Part shown: one piece after another, positions 26,838 to 34,327 of the stretch
How positions within the stretch are numbered: position 1 is the first letter of the stretch
Layout of the letters: every line of letters starts with the position of its first letter
DNA from: Pseudogracilibacillus auburnensis
GTDB lineage: Bacteria; Bacillota; Bacilli; Bacillales; Amphibacillaceae
DNA: 64,000 nucleotides
NCBI RefSeq assembly: GCF_003201975.1
Contig: NZ_QJJQ01000001.1
Location: 124,001 to 188,000 of the forward strand
Direction: 5' to 3'
Notes under the pieces: model-generated
What the model was told of the DNA's origin: nothing
Database searches by the model: none
Seen by the model: the letters and a program-made list of their open reading frames with translations, nothing else
Translations under genes and position numbers: made by a program

Positions 26838-26885
26838 AGCTGACAAAGATGAGTAACTCATTTTTGTCAGCTTATGTAGTTTTTT
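26838..26885 (+). terminator. Terminator after the IIB gene
   Basis: AGCTGACAAA (26838-26847) pairs perfectly with TTTGTCAGCT (26863-26872), with inner ATGAG/CTCAT pairing and a T run at 26880-26885. Confidence 0.85.
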
Positions 26886-26894
26886 AGAAAGGAT

Positions 26895-27341
26895 ATGATT
26901 ACATTGATATATAAATATCCTGTCACTAATTATTTAATGAATATATTGGTACCGATTTTTGTGATGGTTGGACTTATTATTTGGGCAATAACTGGAACAG
27001 TAAATGAAGGTTTGACACCATTGTATAAGCTCATATTTACTGTAGTGCCGATATTGTTATTTTTTGGGGTGCTTGGATTAAGTAATCCTAGTAAAGTCGA
27101 AGTAACAGATGAGAAGATCATATTTTCTGCGATTGGAATGTCCCATGTTTTTAACTGGAATGAAGTTCGCTCCCTTAAACTTAAAAATTACCATTATATT
27201 GGAAAAATGTATGTGCGGGTTGGTAATCCGACTTTTTTAAGAGGAAGGTACTGGATTTCAAGTAACATGAATGGTTATGTAGAGTTAATCAATATTTTAT
27301 ATGAAAAATCCCTAAAATTGCGTGTTCAAAAAGGAGGATAA
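26895..27341 (+). CDS. Hypothetical membrane protein with a PH-like domain
   Basis: I do not recognise a named family. The protein (148 aa) has two membrane segments in the first 60 residues (MNILVPIFVMVGLIIWAI and LIFTVVPILLFFGVLGL). A cytoplasmic domain follows whose start (SKVEVTDEKIIFSAIGMSHVFNWNEVRSLKL) resembles bacterial PH-like domains of small membrane proteins. AAAGG is too close to ATG 26895; TTG 26904 has better spacing and may be the true start. The last six codons and the stop lie inside the repeat that begins at 27321. It interrupts the polyol gene series. Confidence 0.6.
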   Translation: MITLIYKYPVTNYLMNILVPIFVMVGLIIWAITGTVNEGLTPLYKLIFTVVPILLFFGVLGLSNPSKVEVTDEKIIFSAIGMSHVFNWNEVRSLKLKNYHYIGKMYVRVGNPTFLRGRYWISSNMNGYVELINILYEKSLKLRVQKGG

Positions 27342-27513
27342 AAAGGATCGAGCAGTTCGAGGCGGTGTAGCTTTGAGCAAATGTTTTAGCACGCCGGAAA
27401 AGTGGTCTTCTTTTCCAAGGAACGTAGCGTATGTATTTTAATACGTGAGTAGCGGAAAACCAAGCCAACAAAGAAATGCGAAGTGTCATTTTTACCGGAT
27501 TTTTTGAACAACC
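27321..27513 (+). repeat. TTGTTCAAAA-ended composite repeat, copy 2 (short)
   Basis: The left end is CGTGTTCAAAAAGGAGGATAA and the right end is TTTTTACCGGATTTTTTGAACAACC. It keeps the GGAACGTAGCGTATG block and the AAGCCAA segment but lacks the GTCCC hairpin units. It overlaps the 3' end of the preceding gene, to which it contributes the stop codon. Confidence 0.8.
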
Positions 27514-27570
27514 CCTAAAACTTCACCAAGAAGAATATAAAGAACTAATAAAAAGGTAGGGTGAATTCAG

Positions 27571-28605
27571 ATGAAAAAAGCAGTTTATTATGATGTGGAT
27601 AATTTTAAATATGAAGATATCGGTGAATTAACGATCGGTTCAAAAGAAGTACTTTTAAAAATGGAGTCATGCGGTTTATGTGGGACAGATATTCATAAAG
27701 CTATTAGCAAGTCTGTTCCTACTCCAATTGTTCTTGGTCATGAGGTAGCAGGAACCATTGTTGAAGTAGGGGCAGAAGTTTCTGATTATCAAGTTGGGGA
27801 TAGAGTATATCTTGCTCATCATGTTCCTTGTTTTTCATGTAAGCATTGCCGAAGAGGACATTATTCGCTTTGCCCCCAATTTACTGCTACAAACATTGAT
27901 CCAGGTGGTTTTTCGGAATATATTCGTGTTCCAGAACTTCATGTAAAACATACGATGGGACTAATACCAGACGATATTAGTTTTGAAGAGGGAGCAATGG
28001 TTGAACCAATCGCTTGTTGTCTACACGGTTTTGATTTAATTCATTATTATCAAGGTGACAATGTACTCATTATGGGGGCAGGACAAATTGGTATTTTACA
28101 AACGCAAATTGCTAAACATTTGTTTGCCGATCAAGTAATCGTCAGCGATATAAATCCATATCGATTAGATAAAGCGCTAGAACTTGGTGCAGACCATGTC
28201 ATTAAGGCAGATAAAGAAAATGTGAAAGAAAGAGTGAACGAAATAACGAACGGTCGAGGAGTAGATATCGTTATTATTTCATCAGGTATTGGATTTCTAT
28301 TAGAGCAGGCGATGGAATGTGTATCCAGAGGAGGAACAATATTAGTCTTTGCTCCCTTTAAGAAAGAACCAATTACTATTCCCGCTCACCGTTTTTTTGA
28401 AGATGAAGTTTCCATTGTTGGCTCTTATTCTTCCACACCATATGATTATAAGCCTGCGTTAGAATTATTGAAAAAAGGAGTAATCCAAGTAGATAAGATG
28501 GTTACACATCGTTTTCCACTTTCCGAGTTGAAAGAAGCGATACAACTTGCTCATGATACGGAGAAGGAAGTACTTAAAGTAATGATTGAACCGAAAGGAA
28601 ATTAA
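27571..28605 (+). CDS. Zinc-dependent polyol/alcohol dehydrogenase (MDR family)
   Basis: This medium-chain dehydrogenase (344 aa) is likely to oxidise the polyol phosphate delivered by the PTS. Catalytic zinc ligands are C37 in CGLCGTD and H57-E58 in GHEVAG. The structural zinc cysteines are C87, C90, C93 and C101. The NAD motif MGAGQIGILQ lies near residue 170. It resembles galactitol-1-phosphate 5-dehydrogenase and sorbitol dehydrogenases. AGGTAGGGTG precedes the ATG. The next gene begins one base after its stop. Confidence 0.88.
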   Translation: MKKAVYYDVDNFKYEDIGELTIGSKEVLLKMESCGLCGTDIHKAISKSVPTPIVLGHEVAGTIVEVGAEVSDYQVGDRVYLAHHVPCFSCKHCRRGHYSLCPQFTATNIDPGGFSEYIRVPELHVKHTMGLIPDDISFEEGAMVEPIACCLHGFDLIHYYQGDNVLIMGAGQIGILQTQIAKHLFADQVIVSDINPYRLDKALELGADHVIKADKENVKERVNEITNGRGVDIVIISSGIGFLLEQAMECVSRGGTILVFAPFKKEPITIPAHRFFEDEVSIVGSYSSTPYDYKPALELLKKGVIQVDKMVTHRFPLSELKEAIQLAHDTEKEVLKVMIEPKGN

Positions 28606-28606
28606 G

Positions 28607-29359
28607 ATGGGAAATTACTTTCAACCTCAACAATGTTTTAACAATAAAGTCGTACTACTATTAAATGGGTTAGATCAAATTGGCGAAACTCTGATGAAAC
28701 TTTATGATGAAGCAGGCGCAAAGGTTTATTATTTTAATCGTTCTGAAGAAAGTTTTACAAGGTACGAAATGTTTAAATTGTCCTCTACGCAGAATAAAAA
28801 GCTAGGAATGATCGATTTTCAAAGTAGCAATGTAGAGGAAGAACTTCGTCATTTAATGGATGGCGAAATAGAAAAAATCGATGTCTTTATCAATAATCTA
28901 GAACATAAAGTGGAAAAAGATTTATTAGACATTACACCACTTGAGTGGAATGACGGGCTATTTGTTAATTTGCATATTCCATTTATCGTTTTAAAAAGTT
29001 ATACAACGTTTTTAGAGGCAAGTTCACAAGCTGTCATTATTCATTTAACTTCTCCTCATGCTATCCATGGTGGTAATGGAGAAGTCTCTTACGCTGCTTG
29101 TAAAAGTGCGCTTGAATCTTTTAATAAAGGTTTATCAAGGGCATTGGGTGCGCAAATTAGAGCAAACGGTGTTAGTTTCGACTCATTTCAAACATTACGT
29201 GACGAAAAGGCGAGCAGCGTAAATGGAGGAACTGTTCCTATTAAAAGTCAAGCTACGTTAAGTGATATAACAAATATTATTATGTTTTTATCTTCCTCAC
29301 TAGCAACTTATATAAATGGACAGGTTTTATTAGTCGATGGAGGAAAGACATATTCATAA
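28607..29359 (+). CDS. SDR family protein with degenerate cofactor loop
   Basis: This is a short-chain dehydrogenase/reductase-like protein (250 aa). The catalytic region is preserved (TSPHAIHGGNGEVSYAACK, with S, Y and K) and the C-terminus is typical (INGQVLLVDGG). The N-terminal nucleotide loop, normally TGxxxGIG, reads NGLDQIGE, and the NNAG element is NNLEH, so cofactor binding may be altered. AAAGGA lies 7 bases before ATG 28607. It lies between two other dehydrogenase genes of the polyol operon and could act with the next SDR. Confidence 0.8.
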   Translation: MGNYFQPQQCFNNKVVLLLNGLDQIGETLMKLYDEAGAKVYYFNRSEESFTRYEMFKLSSTQNKKLGMIDFQSSNVEEELRHLMDGEIEKIDVFINNLEHKVEKDLLDITPLEWNDGLFVNLHIPFIVLKSYTTFLEASSQAVIIHLTSPHAIHGGNGEVSYAACKSALESFNKGLSRALGAQIRANGVSFDSFQTLRDEKASSVNGGTVPIKSQATLSDITNIIMFLSSSLATYINGQVLLVDGGKTYS

Positions 29360-29394
29360 AAAACGATCCCTACATTAATCGGAGTGAAGAGTTC

Positions 29395-30144
29395 ATGTCA
29401 GGAAAAACTATTTTGGTTGTTGGCGGTGCCGCTGGGATTGGAAAGGAATTTGTACGGAACCGGATAAAAAAAGGTGACAAAGTTGCATTTACAGACTTGA
29501 ATGAAGATGCTGGTCTAGAACTTTTAAAAGAGGTAAATGGTGAAAAAGATCAAGCAATGTTTTTCCCTCATAATGTAACAAATTGGGAAAATACGAAAGC
29601 TGTAGTGGATAAAATAATGGACAAATTTGGTCAAATTGATGTGCTTGTCCATTCAGCTGGTATTACAAATCAGACTGCTTGGGATGATTTAACCTTTGAA
29701 CAATGGCAAAAAACAATTGATATCAATTTAACAGGGTTATTTTATTCACTTAAAGCAGTAACACCTTATATGCTTGAAAAAAAAGCTGGAAATATTGTTA
29801 TTATCGGCTCTGGATCTGCTATTACTGGATCAGGCGGTGGACTTCATTATGCAACTTCTAAAGGTGGAGCTTTCGGGTTGATGCGTGCAATTGCAAAAAA
29901 ATATAGTCATCAAGGGCTTACTATTAATTTAGTTGCTCCACGGGTAATTGAAACGGATATGCTCAAGAAATTATATCCAACAGAAGAAAGCAAAAAAGCA
30001 TTATTAGAAAAAATACCAGTGAAAAAATTTGGTACGCTAGAAGATACAACAAACGCGATAAATTTTCTCATTAGTGAAAAAGCAAAATATGTCCAAGGAC
30101 AAGTATTGCTTCTTGATGGGGGAAGAACCTATTTATCATCATAA
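29395..30144 (+). CDS. SDR family oxidoreductase
   Basis: This is a classical short-chain dehydrogenase (249 aa). The cofactor loop is VVGGAAGIGKEF, NNAG is replaced by HSAG, the catalytic serine is in GSGSAIT, and Y-x3-K is YATSK, followed by the usual C-terminal GQVLLLDGGRTY. It probably oxidises a polyol or polyol phosphate together with the preceding dehydrogenases. CGGAGTGAAG precedes the ATG 36 bases after the previous gene. Confidence 0.9.
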   Translation: MSGKTILVVGGAAGIGKEFVRNRIKKGDKVAFTDLNEDAGLELLKEVNGEKDQAMFFPHNVTNWENTKAVVDKIMDKFGQIDVLVHSAGITNQTAWDDLTFEQWQKTIDINLTGLFYSLKAVTPYMLEKKAGNIVIIGSGSAITGSGGGLHYATSKGGAFGLMRAIAKKYSHQGLTINLVAPRVIETDMLKKLYPTEESKKALLEKIPVKKFGTLEDTTNAINFLISEKAKYVQGQVLLLDGGRTYLSS

Positions 30145-30159
30145 GAAGGAGAGAACAAG

Positions 30160-30432
30160 ATGAAAAAAGTTTTAGTAGCAACAGGAACAAGTGTAAATAA
30201 AATGAACAGTGTTGCCGAAACAATTAAAAAGATGTGTGCAGATAAAAACGTCGAAGTAGATGTCGTAGCTAAAAACATATATGAAGTAAAGTTAGACGAG
30301 ATCAATCCTGATGTTATTGTCTTATTAGGACCGAATAAATTAGAGACGCATATACCAATTATTGATGGTATTGCATTTATGACGACAATTGGAGTAGATC
30401 AAGTAATTGATGATATTATTAGCCATCTTTAA
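30160..30432 (+). CDS. PTS IIB-like protein lacking the phosphorylated cysteine
   Basis: This 90-aa protein has the GatB/lactose-type IIB fold pattern, opening KKVLVATGTSVNKMNSVAETI. It aligns with the true IIB encoded at 26547, where the phospho-acceptor is C9 in LVACGT; here that position is T8. The rest of the domain is intact (VIVLLGPN, DGIAFMTTIGVDQV) and there is no sign of decay. It therefore probably cannot carry phosphate in the usual way and may be regulatory, structural or a binding decoy; this is inference. AGAAGGAGAG precedes the ATG, 15 bases after the SDR gene. Confidence 0.82.
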   Translation: MKKVLVATGTSVNKMNSVAETIKKMCADKNVEVDVVAKNIYEVKLDEINPDVIVLLGPNKLETHIPIIDGIAFMTTIGVDQVIDDIISHL

Positions 30433-30445
30433 TATGTTTGACAGA

Positions 30446-30690
30446 TTTTTTAGTAGATAAGAAAGTATAAATCCTTTCTTATCTACTACATAAGAGCAAC
30501 TAAAGCATTCGCTGTAAAGACTTGGTAAATAAATTAATCACTTATTTACATAAGCGCGGGCATCATCCCTGACATCGCCTGACGGCTATTTCAGGGAAGG
30601 CCGACTAAGAACAAGCTTTGCGCCTAACGTCGGCATACCCCTATTTAAGGGGCATGTTTTCTTTAGCGAATGCCGAGTTTTTTAAGGAGG
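30446..30690 (+). repeat. Leader-like repeat before ptsH
   Basis: TAGATAAGAAAG pairs with CTTTCTTATCTA, then ACATAAGAGCAACTAAAGCATTCGC follows. A GCGCGGGCATCATCCC segment with CCTGA/TCAGG stems comes next, and the element closes with GCGAATGCCGAGTTTTTTAA. CATTCGC near the left and GCGAATG near the right are inverted. It ends at the ribosome binding site of ptsH. Confidence 0.65.
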
Positions 30691-30699
30691 ATATGAATA

Positions 30700-30966
30700 A
30701 TGACAGAACAAACATTTACAGTAATTACAGAAGAAGGGTTACATGCGCGCCCAGCGACTATTTTAGTGAAAAAAGCGAGTGAATTTCAGGCAGATATTAA
30801 CCTTGTTTATCATGATAAAACAGTAAACTTAAAGTCCATTATGGGTGTAATGGCACTTGGAATCCCTCATGGTGCATCATTTAGTATTACTGTAAACGGA
30901 GAAGATGAAAAAGAGGGTCTGACAGCACTAGCGACGATTCTTAAAGACGAAGGAATAGCAGAATAA
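30700..30966 (+). CDS. ptsH: Phosphocarrier protein HPr
   Basis: HPr (88 aa) passes phosphate from enzyme I to PTS IIA domains and, in Firmicutes, is phosphorylated on a serine by HPr kinase to act with CcpA. Both sites are present: H15 in GLHARPA and S46 in NLKSIMGVMALG. So it can serve catabolite repression as well as transport. AAGGAGG is well placed. The stop overlaps the ptsI start by one base. Its position directly after a polyol operon rather than beside ptsG is noteworthy. Confidence 0.96.
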   Translation: MTEQTFTVITEEGLHARPATILVKKASEFQADINLVYHDKTVNLKSIMGVMALGIPHGASFSITVNGEDEKEGLTALATILKDEGIAE

Positions 30967-32681
30967 TGAGAAACAAAATAAAAGGTATTTCCGCTTCAAG
31001 AGGGATAGCAATTGCAAGTCCCTATTTGCTAAAGAGTCCAGACTTGTCATTTGAGAAGCGAGAGATTGACGATGAGGAAAAAGAGTTAAAAAGATTTCAT
31101 GGGGCAATTAATCAATCAAAAGTTGATTTATCTTCCATTCAGAAAAAGGTATCTGTAGAGGAAGCGAAGATTTTTGATGCACATCTCCTTTTATTAGAAG
31201 ATCCTGAGTTAATTTCTGCAATAGAGACAAAGATAAAAGATGAGAAGAGCAATGCGGAAGCCGCTTTAGACGAAGTAATGACAACTTATATCGATATGTT
31301 TGAAGCATTAGATGATGAATACTTAAAAGAAAGAGCGGCAGATATAAAAGATATAATGAAACGAATTATGGCTCATTTATTAAATAAATGGTTACCAGAT
31401 CTTAGTTTAATTAAAGACGAAGTGATTATCGTTGCTAAAGATTTAACACCATCGGAAACTGCTCAACTTGATATTCGTTATGTAAAAGGATTTGTAACAG
31501 ATATTGGCGGAAAAACGTCTCACTCAGCTATTATGGCTAGAACGATGGGCATTCCGGCAGTTGTTGGTACTTCATTAGCGAGTGAGCATATTGGAGAAAA
31601 TGATTTAGTCATTATTGATGGGGAACAAGGAGAAGTTTATATCAATCCGGATTCTGAAACAGTCAAATCATACGAAAAAAGAAGAGATGAAGATAAACAA
31701 CATAAGGAAACGTTAAAACAATATATAGACCTTCCTACTGAACTAAAAGATGGTCATACAGTAAAATTAAATGCTAATATAGGATCTCCCTCAGATGTAA
31801 AGCAAGCGCTGGAAAATGGTGCAGAAGGAATTGGGCTTTATCGGACGGAATTTTTATATATGGAAAGTCATCAGGCCCCGACAGAAGAAGAGCAATTTGA
31901 AGCGTACAAAACAGTGCTCGAACAAATGGGGGACCGCCCAGTAACGGTGCGTACACTTGATATTGGTGGAGATAAGGAATTATCTTATTTACAGCTACCG
32001 AAAGAAGAGAATCCTTTTCTTGGTTTACGAGCCATTCGATATACATTAAAGGAAAAAGAATTATTTGCAACTCAACTACGCGCCTTACTTCGGGCAAGTG
32101 TCTATGGAACATTAAAAATTATGTTTCCGATGATCTCGACGATTGAGGAATTTATCATGGCTAAAAATATGTTACTAGCGGAAAAACAAAAGCTAGTGGT
32201 AGAAGGAATTTCCGTTAGCGACAATATTGATGTTGGCATTATGGTAGAAACTCCGTCTGTCATTATGTTAATGGAGCAATTTGCTCAAATAGCTGATTTC
32301 TTTAGTATTGGAACAAATGATCTAACACAATATACATTCGCTTGTGATAGAATGAATGAAAATGTATCCTATTTATATCAATCACATAACCCTGCTATAT
32401 TCACGATGATCGCAAAAGTAGCTCAAGCAGCTAAAAAATATGGGAAAAAGGTAAGCGTCTGTGGGGAGCTTGCAAGCGATGATGTCGCCCAAGCAGTATT
32501 AGTTGGTCTTGGTGTGGAAGAATTATCAATGAATGCACCATCCATCTTGGGGTCACGTTTTTCCTTAATAAATCACGTCAAAGAAGATTTAGAAATACTT
32601 GCTTTAGAAGTAACAAAAATGAAAACACAAGAAGAGTTAATGAAACAAGTGAATAAATTTTTGACGCAAATTACTGTATAA
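30966..32681 (+). CDS. ptsI: PTS enzyme I (phosphoenolpyruvate-protein phosphotransferase)
   Basis: This is enzyme I (571 aa), which phosphorylates HPr using phosphoenolpyruvate. The phosphohistidine is H186 in GGKTSHSAIMART. The C-terminal PEP-binding barrel shows GLYRTEFLYM, FSIGTNDLTQYT and the catalytic cysteine in VCGELASDD. The length is normal. It overlaps ptsH by one base (TAATG), so the two are translationally coupled. A terminator with a wobble pair begins at its stop. Confidence 0.96.
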   Translation: MRNKIKGISASRGIAIASPYLLKSPDLSFEKREIDDEEKELKRFHGAINQSKVDLSSIQKKVSVEEAKIFDAHLLLLEDPELISAIETKIKDEKSNAEAALDEVMTTYIDMFEALDDEYLKERAADIKDIMKRIMAHLLNKWLPDLSLIKDEVIIVAKDLTPSETAQLDIRYVKGFVTDIGGKTSHSAIMARTMGIPAVVGTSLASEHIGENDLVIIDGEQGEVYINPDSETVKSYEKRRDEDKQHKETLKQYIDLPTELKDGHTVKLNANIGSPSDVKQALENGAEGIGLYRTEFLYMESHQAPTEEEQFEAYKTVLEQMGDRPVTVRTLDIGGDKELSYLQLPKEENPFLGLRAIRYTLKEKELFATQLRALLRASVYGTLKIMFPMISTIEEFIMAKNMLLAEKQKLVVEGISVSDNIDVGIMVETPSVIMLMEQFAQIADFFSIGTNDLTQYTFACDRMNENVSYLYQSHNPAIFTMIAKVAQAAKKYGKKVSVCGELASDDVAQAVLVGLGVEELSMNAPSILGSRFSLINHVKEDLEILALEVTKMKTQEELMKQVNKFLTQITV

Positions 32682-32707
32682 AAAGGGGGAGAGTTCCTCC
32701 TTTTTTT
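32680..32707 (+). terminator. Terminator after ptsI
   Basis: AAAAAGGGGG (32680-32689) pairs with CCTCCTTTTT (32696-32705), with one G-T pair, and the T run continues. Confidence 0.8.
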
Positions 32708-33198
32708 GTATGGATTATATTTGATTTAACTTTTCACTTGGCAATGTCACGTTGGAACAGTTACGAGATAGTCGTTTAGCGTAAATGGGCTCAAGCTTGT
32801 AGCAAATTTCAAGCTACTTCCAAGAGCTATTTCCAAGTGAACTTGATCGATTTTTTTCCAATGACGAAATACAAGGTAGATGCTCCTTCATAGGAAGATA
32901 TATAAAATATATCTTGTAATACGTTGTGCGAATACTTTGGCTGGTAAAGTTTACCCATCTTACGTTTTAGGTGCTACTTGTACATCGTTACACAAAGGAC
33001 ATGCAAGTACAAACGAGTAATCGCAAGTTCCACGACGCGTGTTTTTAGTTGAATGGACAATTGATCATCATTGACGGTGATGAAGATCGCGGTTCCTAGG
33101 ACGTCGAAATTTTTAGCTGGTAGAGTACTTGTCCTTTTATTTCATTATAATATTGCTTTTTTACAAAGTATGATAGACTGAAGACAACCATATAATTT
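32708..33198. other. Gap with worn repeat fragments
   Basis: This stretch of about 490 bases lies between ptsI and the riboswitch. It has no convincing gene. On the minus strand, GCGATTACTCGT near 33000 recalls the GTCCC-unit repeats, and CAAGCTTG/TTCAAGC segments near 32795-32815 can pair. TATAAT at 33191-33196 may be the -10 box for the riboswitch transcript, but no good -35 box is spaced for it. Confidence 0.35.
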
Positions 33199-33337
33199 GA
33201 TCACTAGGGGAGCTCTTGTAGCTGAGAAGAGGATACTCTGACCCTTTGAACCTGATGCAGGTAACACTGACGTAGGGAAGTGACTTAGTTGATGACTCTT
33301 TTTTATCAACAAGATCACTGTCCTAGTGATCTTTTTT
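33199..33337 (+). promoter_or_regulatory. TPP riboswitch with terminator expression platform
   Basis: The conserved thiamine pyrophosphate aptamer is evident: AGCTGAGAAGAGGATACTCT, then ACCCTTTGAACCTGATG, CAGGTAACACTG and CGTAGGGAAGTG. TCACT (33201-33205) and AGTGA (33279-33283) form P1. Downstream, GATCACT (33313-33319) pairs with AGTGATC (33325-33331) before six T as a terminator. The aptamer's own 5' strand GATCACTAGG (33199-33208) is perfectly complementary to CCTAGTGATC (33322-33331). Without TPP it can therefore act as antiterminator; with TPP, P1 holds it and transcription stops. It controls the SDR gene at 33363. Confidence 0.93.
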
Positions 33338-33362
33338 AGTATAGAAAAGGAGTTGTTTCAAC

Positions 33363-34127
33363 ATGGAAATGAACGAACAGGTTGTATTAGTAACAGGATC
33401 GAGTAGGGGACTTGGTGCGGCAATAGCGAAAGCATTTGGGCAGGTAGGTGCAAAAGTGGTCGTGAATTATTTTTCAAGTAAAGAAAAGGCCGAAGAAGTT
33501 GTCGAGCAAATAGGGAATGATCAAGCAATTGCTCTAAAAGCGGACGTTCGTAACCAAACTGAAGTAAATAATATGTTTCAACATGCGAAAGATCATTTTG
33601 GTCAGCCGATTTCCACGATTGTAAATAATGCGCTAATTGACTTTACGTTCAATGGCGATGAAAGAAATAAACTAGATACCATTGGATGGGACGAGTTCCA
33701 AACACAATTAGATGGAAGTGTAAAAGCTGCTTTACATACACTACAAGCCGGGAGGAACGATATGGTGAAACAGCAGTTTGGAAGAATTATTAATATCGGA
33801 ACAAACCTCGTGCAAAATCCAGTTGTTCCTTACCATGATTATAATACCGGAAAGGCCGCCCTCATAGGATTGACTCGTTCCATGGCGAAAGAATTAGGAG
33901 CAGATGGAATTGGTGTAAATATGGTTTCTGGTGGTTTACTCCGTAAAACGGATGCGAGTGCTGCAACTCCAGATGAAGTTTTCAATATAATCGAAGAAGG
34001 GACACCCCTTCAAAAAGTGACAACACCAGAAGATGTCGCTAATGCGATTTTATTTTTTGCTTCACCATGGAGTCGTGCAGTAACGGGGCAAAACTTAATT
34101 GTTGACGGTGGCTTAGTAATGAAATAA
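33363..34127 (+). CDS. SDR family oxidoreductase under TPP riboswitch control
   Basis: This short-chain dehydrogenase/reductase (254 aa) looks like 3-oxoacyl-ACP reductase-type SDRs. The NADP loop is VTGSSRGLGAAI, NNAG appears as NNALI, and YNTGK supplies the catalytic Y and K; the catalytic serine position is less clear (INIGTN). The C-terminus GQNLIVDGG is typical. The riboswitch directly upstream implies repression by thiamine pyrophosphate, so the enzyme may act in making or salvaging thiamine precursors rather than fatty acids. That is inference from regulation. GGAG is 10 bases before ATG. It is monocistronic, with a strong terminator. Confidence 0.85.
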   Translation: MEMNEQVVLVTGSSRGLGAAIAKAFGQVGAKVVVNYFSSKEKAEEVVEQIGNDQAIALKADVRNQTEVNNMFQHAKDHFGQPISTIVNNALIDFTFNGDERNKLDTIGWDEFQTQLDGSVKAALHTLQAGRNDMVKQQFGRIINIGTNLVQNPVVPYHDYNTGKAALIGLTRSMAKELGADGIGVNMVSGGLLRKTDASAATPDEVFNIIEEGTPLQKVTTPEDVANAILFFASPWSRAVTGQNLIVDGGLVMK

Positions 34128-34151
34128 AGGTTTTGCATCTTTTTCTTTTAC

Positions 34152-34189
34152 CTCGCTATCTGTAAACAAATTACAGATAGTGAGTTTTT
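34152..34189 (+). terminator. Terminator after the riboswitch-controlled SDR gene
   Basis: CTCGCTATCTGTAA (34152-34165) pairs with TTACAGATAGTGAG (34171-34184), with one mismatch or wobble, followed by T residues. Confidence 0.85.
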
Positions 34190-34327
34190 ATATTTAATTA
34201 AAAATATACGTGTATATACAATTTAGTTCCTTATTATACTTATCGCCTATAAGCCGACCCAAACAAAAACGTTTTTCGTTTAAAGGATGATACTTTCATT
34301 ATATACTTTGTGGAGAGGTGATATTTT

